A stretch of DNA of 27,701 nucleotides. Source: Phoronis australis (taxonomy: Eukaryota; Phoronida; Phoronidae). The notes below the pieces were generated by a model, which did not search any database, had not been told where the DNA came from, and saw only the letters and a list, made by a program, of their open reading frames with translations. The position numbers were made by a program, and so were the translations under genes. The stretch covers positions 1 to 27,701 of the forward strand of contig NMRA01001133.1 of NCBI GenBank assembly GCA_002633005.1, written 5' to 3'. Shown one piece after another: positions 9,161-18,417 of this stretch; position 1 is the stretch's first letter; every line of letters starts with the position of its first letter.

Positions 9161-9324
9161 GAGATCTTTTCTGGGGCGCTCGAGGGGGCTACGAATTATG
9201 AGCAGTGTAATTTGCGTTGCAATTACTTACTTTCCGTGGTATGTAAGAAGCAAAAACAATATTTTTTATGAACAATACATACATTTCTGGTGTCAAAAAG
9301 GTGTTTTAGCCTCCGGACGCTGTC

Positions 9325-9511
9325 TTTAAGCTTCAATTGAAAAAGACTGTAGCCTATTTCTTACTGATTTATGACATCTAAGTTCGTCATATGAATGTCA
9401 TGATGTTTGTTCATCATCGCCCCCACCATCATCATATTCGTCATCTTCGTCATCATCTTCGTCATCATCTCAGTTGTTGTCTTTTCAGTTAATTTCACCA
9501 AGTGTCGCTCA
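9325..9511 (+). repeat. Trinucleotide module, 3' part of interrupted unit U6
   Basis: Runs from TTTAAGCTTCAATTGAA through AAGACTGTAGCC, TTACTGATTT and a TCA/TCG-rich stretch to TTTCACCAAGTGTCGCTCAAG. It matches the modules that follow the cores of U4 and U5. Confidence 0.85.
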
Positions 9512-9842
9512 AGTATGTTGGTCTGACAGCAAGTTTTTTTACTTAGCAAAACTAATAATTTAGATAGAGTTTGGAACGGGCTTTCAGAAGATGTTTTCCA
9601 TTTTTCGCTAGGACGTCTACTTTTCGAATTATTTGAGATTTTCTGATAGCGCTGTTCCATTGTTGAGCGCTCTTACTGCATTGATGTTGGTTTAGTATAT
9701 TTGAATAAGACTGTAGCTTATTTCTTACTTATTTATGACATCTAAGTTCGTCGTATGAATGTTATGATGTTGTTCATCATCGCCACCTTCATCATCACAA
9801 TCATCATCCTCGTTAATTTTGCCTATTGTCGCTCAAGACTGT
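9512..9842 (+). repeat. Core-deleted repeat unit U7
   Basis: A palindrome-spacer remnant (TATGTTGGTCTGACAGCAAG, then TTACTTAGCAAAACTAAT) runs directly into the last part of the core (TTTAGATAGAGTTTGGAACG near 9553), so about 600 bp holding all the ETS/YY1/NRF1/CTCF-like sites are missing. A trinucleotide module follows (9706-9842). Confidence 0.82.
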
Positions 9843-10314
9843 AGGTAGCACTGAACAGTCAGGAGCATTTTCTAGTCCCTAGAATTTATGTTAAGGGCGT
9901 GTGTCAGGTTTGGCGGGTGTTTTGAGAAAATTGTTGGCAAAAATTGCCAGGAAACTTATTTACTTGTTTTTTGAATGAGAAAAGCCAAATTTTACCTACT
10001 TTTGATGCAAACTGGTGGCTGTCATTTGCGATCAACCTCGTCCTGTCGTCTGCTGTCCTAGAAACCCCTGTGCGATTTCAGGTGGCTGTTAGACAGATCA
10101 GATTTGCCAAAAAGTACATGTAGCTGGTAAGAATTTAACTATGACCACATAGTTAGAATCTAGTGAGGACGAGCATTCTGAATCTGTAGTCAGACTCTTT
10201 CTAGCACTTGCAGGGAAGTGGTTATTCCGGGTGGAAAATTGTCAAATTTGGCGTTTTTTTGCAAATAGTTTTGTGTGCCGGGATTTTCTTGCCATGTATA
10301 TTAACCGATCAAAA
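9843..10314. other. 470 bp segment unlike the repeat, no gene seen
   Basis: Starts just after CAAGACTGTAG and ends at CGATAAAGTTTTAAACGGG, where the 3' part of a unit resumes. It replaces the palindrome module and most of the core of the next unit. No open frame or known motif is visible. Confidence 0.6.
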
Positions 10315-10630
10315 ATCTGTACAGTTCGATAAAGTTTTAAACGGGCTTTCATGAGATATTTTTCATTTTTCGCTAGGACGTCTTAACTTTTCTAATTATT
10401 CGAGATTTTCTGATAACGCTGTTCCTTTGTTGAGCGATTTGCTGCACAGTGATTGGTTCACTGAACAAGACAGTAGCCTATTTCTTACTGATTTCTGACA
10501 TCTTCAGTAGTCATATGAATGTTATCGTGTTGCTCATAATCCTCACTATCACCATCAAAATCGTCATCGTCGTCGCCTTTTGGGTTAACTTCGCCAAGTG
10601 TTGCTCCTGCGAGCGCTCTCGTTTTGTTCT
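10315..10630 (+). repeat. Terminal core-deleted repeat unit U8
   Basis: Begins in the distal core (AAACGGGCTTTCATGAGATA) and continues through a single trinucleotide module to TTCGCCAAGTGTTGCTCC and the stem-loop GCTC-CTGC-GAGC plus GAGCGCTCTCGTTTT. This is the same kind of 3' end seen in U1, U2, U4 and the solitary copy at 26729, so the array stops at a natural unit end. Confidence 0.85.
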
Positions 10631-10651
10631 TGGGTCAATCCGCCATTTGAT

Positions 10652-11145
10652 CCCAGTTCCGTTATGTTTTAACCGTGGCTTTTTCAAGATTCAAAGAATA
10701 TTCAGAATTTGTTTTACCTTCTTCCACCCACTGATTTTTACTTCTAACAATCATACCTTTTATTACTTGGGTTTGCAAAATTTCTAGGTTTAATTTGCAT
10801 TTGTTTCGACATGTGTATTTAACTATTCGGTATTTTAATAACTGTTTCTATTGTCTATTTCTAGAACATACGCGTTTTTAAATTTGTATTGACTTGTGTC
10901 AAGTTTTCGTTTTTAAAAAATCCCAAGACATCTTTTCATCCTCTTTGTTCTCCGTCATGTACTGATTAGCAATAATTTCTCCCATCTCATTCATGTAGTC
11001 TTTTTCAAGAAGTAAGCTGTTATTTAATTTCCTGAAACACGGTGCTGGTTGAGAGTTACCAAGATTAACATTAAGCGTAATAGATGAATGATGCGAATAT
11101 ATACAAGAGCAACGCAGTGCTTTGAGCTGCGCCCACGAATGCAAT
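10652..11145 (-). pseudogene. LINE endonuclease C-terminus and EN-RT linker (L1/Tx1-like), decayed
   Basis: In one minus-strand frame: SHHSSITLNV near 11096 resembles the APE endonuclease catalytic SDHSPI motif with the aspartate changed to histidine and proline to serine. Then CFRKLNNSLLLEKDYMNEM (family pattern 'GFWKLNNSLL..dYv') and MSWDFLKTKT (pattern 'lWdflKxkIR'), then a stop at 10899. The same frame continues through three more stops into GMIVRSKNQWVEEGKTNSEY and SLNLEKATVKT, ending near 10652; this matches the linker 'KGaIiRSKakWvEeGEKnTKYFLNLEKRN'. Keeping one frame over 440 bp with only stops as damage indicates an ancient but little-rearranged copy. Assignment is by motif recognition. 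Confidence 0.72.
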
Positions 11146-11277
11146 GTAAACGGTTTGCTTCTGGGGGTGTTTAGTTGTATCCTAATAATGGCCATTAGAT
11201 GCCGCAAAATACGTCGATGGCTTGTACGGCCGCTATGCAGATGTTCTAAAGAAACATGAAATTTAAAAATATTTAAG

Positions 11278-11352
11278 GTCTGACCAAGGTTGCTCGATGC
11301 AAAGTTCCTCCATTTCCGCGTGCCGTTATCGTGTACGTTAATACTAATAAGT
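11278..11352 (+). repeat. Diverged direct repeat, copy 1
   Basis: Pattern GGTCTGACCA...GCTCGATGCAAAGTTCCT...CATTTCCGCGTG...CGTTATCGTGTACGTTAATACTA. It resembles 12280-12356 in order and spacing, with many substitutions. Confidence 0.6.
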
Positions 11353-11408
11353 TTTATACCACAATATTAGCGTCAAACGGCAGATACAACCGTGTAATAA
11401 CCCATAAA

Positions 11409-11430
11409 GTTATCTCACTAGTGAGATAAC
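11409..11430. repeat. Perfect 22-bp palindrome
   Basis: Two 11-base arms (GTTATCTCACT and its reverse complement) meet without a loop. Confidence 0.95.
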
Positions 11431-12024
11431 GATTTGGCGGGAAATATTGCTGGTCGCCGACTTTACCACTACACCACGCAGCGACTGGCGTCATCAAGAG
11501 TGAAAATAGAATACTTAAATGAGCACGCGCAATAATCGCACGTTCAACAAACCGCATTGTACTGTACTTATACGCTACGAAAAATAAGACACATAATTTC
11601 CATAAAAATGATATCTTAATTCGATGAATTTTTTCTCTCATGTCCTCTTACTTGCAAATCACCGATCTCTACTTTGAATGCGGGTATCGTGTCGTCAGGA
11701 TCTTTTACTTGAGAATTATATTCAGTTACCAGTGGTAACCTACTTTAGCAGACGATAATTTCCCGGTCGAAGCTTAGCGTGAAAAAACGTGTTTTAAGCT
11801 ATAGTAGTTGGTAAGCCTTAATTTATAAATTCAATTTATTTCTATAATATTTAAGTTTTCAATTGGTGTTGAGTAAAAGCATTATTTGATAAAAATAGCC
11901 GGGCTTTTCTTAAAAGGTCACGACCTCCGACCCCGGGCCTATGACATAGAAAGTAGTTACAAAGCCGTGGAGAGTCAGAAAAGGTAAATCGATTCATTGC
12001 AATGTTTCTCGTTTAATATGTGGT

Positions 12025-12198
12025 ATAAATAGATTATTACATGTTCTCAGCCGTTATCCCCCTTATCTAGAGCCCTCGTGGATTTTGGAGAATTATCACC
12101 CGAGGGGCGTTAGCCCCGAGGGCGATAATTCTCCAAAATCCACGAGGGCTCTAGATAACGTGGGATAACGACTTCGCCATGTAATAATCTATATTTAT
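12025..12198. mobile_element. Fold-back / MITE-like element with 80-bp imperfect arms
   Basis: The left half can pair with the right half over nearly its full length. Outer arms are TAGATTATTACATG at 12030-12043 and its complement at 12178-12191. A divergent stretch follows, then a long, nearly perfect inner arm (TTATCTAGAGCCCTCGTGGA... onward) closing on a GTTA loop at 12109-12112. TA dinucleotides border both outer arms, compatible with TA target duplication as in Tc1/mariner-type MITEs, though A/T-rich flanks make that weak. No coding capacity. Family not identified. Confidence 0.8.
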
Positions 12199-12257
12199 TA
12201 ATGCATACTACAGTGTGTAATGTCGTATTGAAAATAACAAATTGTGCGTGGTCTGAT

Positions 12258-12280
12258 CAAGGAGAGTAGTACTCTCCTTG
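12258..12280. repeat. Short inverted repeat (10-bp arms, 3-nt loop)
   Basis: CAAGGAGAGT and ACTCTCCTTG pair around AGT. It lies about 60 bp beyond the fold-back element and directly before copy 2 of the diverged direct repeat. Confidence 0.8.
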
Positions 12281-12356
12281 GTATGACCATGCTCAATCGA
12301 TATGAAGTTCGTACATTTCTGTGTAACGTTATCGTATACATTACTACTCTACTTAA
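12280..12356 (+). repeat. Diverged direct repeat, copy 2
   Basis: Pattern GGTATGACCA...GCTCAATCGATATGAAGTTC...CATTTCTGTGTAACGTTATCG...TACATTACTACT, corresponding to 11278-11352. The two copies flank the fold-back element at a distance of about 1 kb. Confidence 0.6.
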
Positions 12357-12529
12357 TAAATGCACATTTTAAACTTTTACGGAAAATGACGAATTGTATC
12401 GATGAGCGTGATCTAGTTGCATTCGTGGTATATCTGGTTTATGTCACAAATCAGCAATCATCCCCATCGCTGGTCAAGTCTTTACTACAAAAGGTTGCAT
12501 ATCACTTAAAATCAAAAAGAGAGTGAGAC

Positions 12530-14799
12530 CCAACAAGGTTGTGTTATCTAAGAGTCCTTCCGGAGGAGCTTTTTAAAGTCCCACGTATTACTATTTAAGT
12601 CAGCCAATTCGAAAGCGTAAACTTCAATCTGGAATACATTAAAGGCAGTGAATTTTCCCTTCCAGTCAATCAATGACCACCACTGGGTCAGTAGTATCAT
12701 GCTGTGTTATTAGGGAGGGAAACTTGCTGTATCAATACAAAAAAGGCTTCCTCATCACAACAAGAACCAAAACCAAAACCAATGTTTTTCAAAATTGCCC
12801 ATAAATATCGAAGCAAGATATAAATTCGAAAACAAGAAATGAGAAACATTCGTTGATATCATCAGGGCCCTCTTCTGCAACTACTTAAGTAAAAGGAAAA
12901 ATAAATATAAAATGATAACTTTATTATGTGCAAAAAGAGAAACGGTGGATATCATCATTTTTGACAGAGAGCGCTCCATGGAGAATCCGACCTTTGAATT
13001 TTCTAAAGGCTGTCTCTTTGATTAAACAAATTTGTTCAAAAATATTTGTGCATTTCAAAATTCACAAATGATAGTACAGTGCCCGTTTTCAAGCATATGT
13101 AAACGATTCGTGGTGAATTTTTCAAACTAAAAACCCCTAACAGAAATGGCTCTTCCAGGTAAATGTGGCACTGATAAATGACAAATGTTTTCTTCTTTGT
13201 CTCGATTTGTCTTTCTTCCATAGTTAACGTTGTGACTTTTTCTTATCATTTTACCCTAAGCTGGGGGTTATAAACCAAAGTTTCGGCAGTCAGTGACGCC
13301 AGCTATTTAGGGAATGAGCACGTACTCGGCCCTTCCGTTTCGTATAGTGGGTTTTAAACAATGGTCGATTTAATGTGCTCGGGATTCTTTAACGGTTTTC
13401 ACCGTAGAAACAATAGGATCCAGTTTCATGAATGCTTGACGGTCTATAGCGCTATTATACCTTGTGTGGATAGATGATCTTCATTATTGGAGGCCATGAT
13501 CTTTGAAAACTAACCAAGTGTCCTGTAATAACAGAAAGAAACAATTTGGCTTTCATGCAGTGCTCAAAACCACCATTTATCTTATTTTGACAAATGACTA
13601 TATTCTCAACACCATAAAACCTTCCTTTATAGCACTGCACATCACATTCGTAAAATCAATGTCCAAAACACGAAAAAATAGATGAAGGGCAACTGCAATT
13701 GAAAATTTCTCAGCTCCAAGGACATGAGTGTGACTTGTGAACCTAACCAACGCCAGTGGGTCATGTCTACCAACACGCGTACAAACATGTGCCGCGGGAA
13801 AGTGAAAACAGCGACAGCGTATTCAAATACTAAGATGTCACAACCATCACAAACCCAACACCTCGTCATTCCTTATTATGCCATCAACCACGAGAAAACG
13901 AGCAGCAATATCTGACTTTTCGCACTAAAATTTACAATGGAGAATGACTTGCGCTGTAATTAGTTGTCCGATTTTAGGTAGTATGTATTGACCGTTAAAT
14001 ACTCGTATCTCGAAATCAGCTAATTAACATATCATCAGATGGTGTTTGCAGGTGTGGTAATTTAACACCGCGATGTTTTTGATGTTAAATTGGTGTTTTA
14101 GAGAGGCTTGGAACGCGATAAACAGAATAAACTGCATTATTGGTTCTCTGACACCTGCTCACTAGGTATTTTTATGGTTTGCTCGTAAAGATGTTTAATT
14201 TCTGTTGATATCAAAGCATTTCCTTTTACTTTCAACTTTCAAAAAAGCGATCTGTCAACTGCTCGCCACCTCGTCTATTTTTCCCACAAGGCAAAGGACG
14301 TCTTCTTATTTGGTATGGCAAGACATAAAGGTGAACTTTTCCCTTATATGGGAAATATATGACCTTTGACCTCAAGCGAATTCATTTTTCCATCGTGCGT
14401 ATTTCAAAAAATCGTGAATTTCGTGATTTTTCTGGAAATTTTCTCACACGGAAAAGTGAATTGTTCTGTACCAGTCGTCGAGAGATGGCACTTTATTCGG
14501 GAATTGCTTAACAGCTATTTTTGAAGTTCTCACGAACAAACTCCTCAAGCAATTTAGCGGATGGTACACCGTCTATGACGTTATCTAATAACCCCTGGAG
14601 TCTCAGTAGCATATACGGCTAACATTTCATACACATTCATTATTTACATGTAGTTTGACCAAAACTCAAAATAGAATTAGAATGTATTTATTTCTAAGAA
14701 AACGTTGATGGTCCCCTTCTTAGAAATCTCACACAGCCTTAACCAATAAAGTTGTGATGCATCTGTTTAAATTTTATGCTACTTGCTGTCACGGAACTC
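12530..14799. other. AT-rich intergenic sequence, no gene seen
   Basis: Only short open frames of low-complexity or unrecognised composition are present, overlapping on both strands (for example near 13640-13915). No splice-consistent coding pattern, RNA gene or strong repeat was recognised. A DR1-type nuclear-receptor-like word occurs at 14360-14372. Confidence 0.5.
14360..14372 (+). promoter_or_regulatory. DR1-like nuclear receptor motif
   Basis: TGACCTTTGACCT is an exact direct repeat of the half-site TGACCT with one spacer base, the form bound by HNF4/COUP-TF/RXR-type receptors in animals. There is no gene next to it, so chance is quite possible. Confidence 0.25.
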
Positions 14800-16286
14800 T
14801 AGCCCTGGAATGCCAACTTTGATCTCACCCTGCTCAGGTTCCGGTGTTAGTTTTTGATGTGGAATTTACCGTCAGTAAAACATTTCGCAATTCCGACGCT
14901 TTACAACCGAATTGCATAAGAGTTATATCATTAGAAAGTCCTTTATCAGTTTTTGATGATGTATGATTATACCAGAGGTAAAAGATAAACAATTTAATTC
15001 ATACATGTAGGTAATAATCTGTACTAGGTTCAATTTTTTATAATTTTCAGCGCCAAGAGTATTTTCAAAATACGAAAAATAACGGAGTGTATTATATTTT
15101 CTTTTATGTTACCCTGGAATAGTAAAATCAAAAAGGAAGATTGTATACATGACTATTAAAACCAGCAGGGATAATTTCAATCATCCAAAACATTCTGTCA
15201 TATAAAGACCGTGAATATTAGTTGCTGTGAAGAATTTAGTCAGGCACTCAGTAAAATTCAAGATGAAATGATTTTTACGAAAATTTGTCGAGATAATTAC
15301 TCCAACTATCTATGCGAAAATTGTTGATCAGCATTTTCTGATAGATAAAAAATCGGTCGACGTCTACTGTGAAGCATTGAAACATAATATGGATAGATCA
15401 TTACTTTAGTTACAGTGTTGTACCTTACCGATAGAAGTTTATAAATACACAAGTCATGTAGTCATTTCTTCAGAAAGTGAAATTAAGGATCCTACATGTA
15501 CATGTAGCGTTTGCTAACGCGGTAAACAAGAGACAATGACAAATTATTTTACGATTTTTATATTACTAAATAAGATGGATTCTGGAAAATAACAATATTC
15601 ACAACGAAGAGACAATTTTGAAGACATCTGGCATAGTCGTCACGGTCAACACTCGAGAATGAAAAAAATACGGGACAACTGGATTGAAAAGAAGGACTTT
15701 CTGGTAAAAGTTGGGCATCTGGGAAGATGCCAAATCGCAATTAAAAGTAATTTTTGGTAAGTTACGCCAAAAAATCTCTTACTAGGGCCTAAACTTATCT
15801 CTAAGGAGTGCAAAACACTCAGAAACCAAAAGTCACTTCTTTCCTTAAAATACAGTAACATGATTTTAACACCCAAAATGTCTTGCTGAAAACTCCTACC
15901 ATGTAGTTTGATAAGCTGTTGAAAGTGGTTCTAGGACTGGAGATGAAAAGATATCAGATGTCAGACTAATCCGCCATCTACCCAGGGCCACAGGTCGGTA
16001 CGTATAAAGAAGGACCAGTGATATTGTCTCGTTTGTTGACTAATTTTGCCGAGAAATCGCTTGCTGTCTGGAATCGTAAATCTAGAGGCTCGCTTGATGA
16101 TGAAAATGGCAAAATGAAAATAAAGCAATGACATTAGGTTTGAATTGATAACTGCAGCACTATATCGAAACTCAGTAGAGCATCCATGTACAGCCGGAAA
16201 TTCGCAGTCTCTCGCGGCTATTGTCTAGTCGCAAGCATATAACATACATGTATAGGTCACGTGCGGGAGTTGGCATTCCGGGGTTA
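14800..16286. mobile_element. Candidate 1.49 kb non-autonomous element with short TIRs and TA flanks
   Basis: GCCCTGGAATGCCAACT at 14802-14818 is mirrored by AGTTGGCATTCCGGGGT at 16268-16284: 17-bp ends with two mismatches. Both are flanked outside by TA (14800-14801 and 16285-16286), as expected for a TA-duplicating DNA transposon. No transposase frame is visible between them. The arms are short and could be coincidental. Confidence 0.4.
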
Positions 16287-16376
16287 CATTTCTAAGTCAA
16301 ATTTCAACAATTTTTTTGGGAACACCGAATATTTAATCGATCGTATATTTCTTAATCTAGCCAGAGCTATTGCAGA

Positions 16377-17063
16377 GAATAAACTTTTTGTTTATCCGTT
16401 ATACTTTATGATTTATAACTTGGTCTAATATTGTGTTGGATAAATTTCAACAAGTACGATTTTGTAACAAAAATAAGTCGAATTTCACTGACATGCTTAT
16501 TTAAAACAATACTCTATGTTTTTTACTCTAGTGTTTTGATATACAAATCATGTGCCTAATTGCGCATGTTGGAGAACTTTCTCGTATTAGCACGTGGCCC
16601 TACACGTGTAAATAACTAAAGAACATGAAAAGGAGTGAGTTAATTACCCCTTAAGCACACCAATGTAAAGACCTCTCGGGTTTCTGGCGTATTCTTTAGA
16701 GGTCACCGATATGTTTCTCNGAATAAACTTTTTGTTTATCCGTTATACTTTATGATTTATAACTTGGTCTAATATTGTGTTGGATAAATTTCAACAAATA
16801 CGATTTTGTAACAAAAATAAGTCGAATTTCACTGACATGCTTATTTAAAACAATACTCTATGTTTTTTACTCTAGTGTTTTGATATACAAATCATGTGCC
16901 TAATTGCGCATATTGGAGAACTTTCTCGTGTTAGCACGTGGCCCTACACGTGTAAATAACTAAAGAACATGAAAAGTAGTGAGTTAATTACCCCTTAAGC
17001 ACACCAATGTAAAGACCTCTCGGGTTTCTGGCGTATTCTTTGGAGGTCACCGATATGTTTCTC
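16377..17063 (+). repeat. 343-bp duplication across a single N
   Basis: 16377-16719 and 16721-17063 are both 343 bp long and differ at about five positions (for example AAGTACG/AATACG, GGAGTG/GTAGTG, TTTAGAGG/TTTGGAGG). The break point is exactly the N at 16720. The two parts are probably the overlapping ends of two contigs from different alleles, joined without collapse. Confidence 0.9.
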
Positions 17064-17195
17064 ACCAGTTATTTGCAAGCGTTCGTATTCAAGTTTAGTT
17101 TTCACTCATAATCTCACGCACCCGACTACTTTCCAAATAGGCACAAGGGGTCCGTCCTCCTTTACGGACACAATTCAAAAAGTCGTTGGTATGCC

Positions 17196-17577
17196 ATATT
17201 TGAGACTTATGCAGACAGTTTGCCTTCAAAAAATTGCTGGCCTCCCTTAGAACATCTTAAATTCACCACTGCAGCTTGATTTAAAGACGCGTGGAAAAAT
17301 ACGGTAGCAGTAGCACACACGACGATGTTAATTATTAGTTAGGATTTTGCAAGTCAGACATTCTCACCCCCTTCCTATCAAATGGAATCTGGGAGAATTT
17401 TTGGGAGCCACGGGCCCCTTGCTCCCCCCTTCAATCCGCCACTGCAAAGTTCTTGCCATTGTAAAAACGTCACGTAGTGTATAGAGACTATTGTTTAGCG
17501 GTAGCCTATGTTTTTTACCCTTTGAACTCCGACATGCTCCAGGCATCAAAGAGTTTTCAAAAACTGTTAGTAGACAG
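17196..17577 (+). repeat. Local tandem duplication, unit 1
   Basis: Shares with 17578-17890, in the same order, CATATTTGAG, GCAGCTTGATTTAAA, ACGGTAGCAGTA, CATTGTAAAAACGTCACGTA and CGACATGCTCCAGGCATCA. It is longer than unit 2 because of an insert of about 80-90 bp (17354-17444). Confidence 0.8.
17354..17444 (-). mobile_element. Fragment of a CAGTGGCGGA-ended transposable element
   Basis: Read on the minus strand it starts CAGTGGCGGATTGAAGGGGG and continues through a G-rich, GGGGCCCGTGGC-type stretch. A CAGTG(G) end followed by G-rich sequence resembles hAT-type terminal sequences common in invertebrate genomes. It is absent from the paralogous unit at 17578-17890, which supports insertion. 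The other end and a clear target duplication are not seen. Confidence 0.5.
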
Positions 17578-17890
17578 CCCTATTTGAGAAATTGTGAGGA
17601 CACTTCGCCCATTTCGAAAAATGTGCTGACAACCCCTACGATATCTTATTGAGATCGACCAGTGCAGCTTCATTTAAATACGTATGGACAGAATCTGCAA
17701 ATACCGTAGCAGTAACATGAGGGAAGATGTTGAACTTGTACCCGCTAACAATTCAAAATTCTCGTCATTGTAGAAACGTCACGTATATAGAGAATATTGT
17801 TTAGAGGCAACCTGTGTCTTTTTTACCATTTTTCAACTCCGACATGCTCCAGGCATCATGGGTTTTTCACAAGCTATTAGTAAACAGCCA
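17578..17890 (+). repeat. Local tandem duplication, unit 2
   Basis: Partner of 17196-17577 without the inserted fragment. Divergence is substantial, so this is an old duplication rather than an assembly effect. Confidence 0.8.
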
Positions 17891-18268
17891 CTGTCGCTGT
17901 CAAAGTGCTCGATGCAAAGTCTATGGGTTTCACTGGTTCCCAAGGTAGAAGTATGAGGATCTAGTTTTTAGTTTGTGCACCCGATGCCGGGCGGGACCTG
18001 ATAAAATACAGGGTGGGACTTGTCTTATGGCAGCACGAAGAGGCAGCGCAAACAAACTACGTGTTTATAGGCGGCCGCAACTGGCCACTTTGGTGGCTAA
18101 AACTCTTATCTTGGCAAAGTCGAACTATAATCATTTTCCCCAACTTAACCGGTGGAAAGATCGATTTATCTTGTGGACATGTCTAGCCATAAAAATATAA
18201 ATATTTTCGCTTGACAATGTACTAAACAATGTTTCTTTTGTCTAATAATAGAAATGATTGTAGTTGAT

Positions 18269-18388
18269 CGATCGCCTACAACAATGTTGTATTCGCAACT
18301 TCTTCGAATTTCTGAACACCTTTTGTTGTTGTTCGATCTCCTACAAGAGTCTCTTTGTATTCGCAATTTCTTCGAATTTTTGAACTCC
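18269..18388 (+). repeat. Two-copy tandem repeat, period about 65 bp
   Basis: CGATCGCCTACAACAA...TTGTATTCGCAACTTCTTCG at 18269-18320 recurs as CGATCTCCTACAAGAG...TTGTATTCGCAATTTCTTCG at 18334-18388. Confidence 0.85.
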
Positions 18389-18406
18389 TGAGTGCTTGCG
18401 TATCCA

Positions 18407-18417
18407 GGGGGGGGGGG
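18407..18417 (+). repeat. G11 homopolymer
   Basis: An uninterrupted run of 11 G in AT-rich surroundings; its length may be uncertain from sequencing. Confidence 0.8.

Larger units (their letters stand above)
7597..9324. other. Unrelated 1.73 kb segment inside repeat unit U6
   Basis: The limits come from comparison with U5: GATGTTGG (to 7596) and TTTAAGCTTCAATTGAA (from 9325) are adjacent in an uninterrupted unit. An octamer GGCTAAAA at 7595-7602 is mirrored by TTTTAGCC at 9304-9311, but neither sits exactly at the segment's ends and I see no target-site duplication. Contents: a direct repeat pair (7838-7893, 8226-8279), a perfect hairpin (8498-8551) and a minus-strand THAP fragment (8935-9036). 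Apart from these, 7597-8360 shows no coding signal. Confidence 0.6.
11210..12024. other. AT-rich sequence with palindromes, no gene seen
   Basis: No convincing coding region. It contains a perfect 22-bp palindrome (11409-11430), a 15-bp one (11724-11738), and the first copy of a diverged 75-bp direct repeat (11278-11352). A tRNA-A-box-like stretch lies on the minus strand near 11450-11480 but has no B box. Confidence 0.5.

Noticed and set aside
781-10630. CRISPR array or ribosomal spacer as the meaning of the tandem repeat
   Set aside because: Unit length (about 1.15 kb), internal microsatellites, animal-type context and absence of rRNA sequence exclude both.
1-10630. The array as the 5' promoter region of the flanking LINE
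   Set aside because: The array lies between the endonuclease and RT parts of the LINE rather than in front of its first frame, so insertion into the LINE fits better.
11450-11485. tRNA-A-box-like GTGGTGTAGTGGTAAAGTC on the minus strand
   Set aside because: There is no B box (GGTTCGANTCC) at the right distance and no acceptor pairing, so neither a tRNA nor a clear tRNA-derived SINE head is supported.
12302-12526. Plus-strand 74-residue frame with a hydrophobic start
   Set aside because: It begins inside the diverged direct repeat, is AT-rich and matches nothing I recognise; length is within chance for this composition.
13642-13915. Overlapping frames on opposite strands
   Set aside because: Both are short and unrecognised, and they overlap each other; no splice or promoter context supports either.
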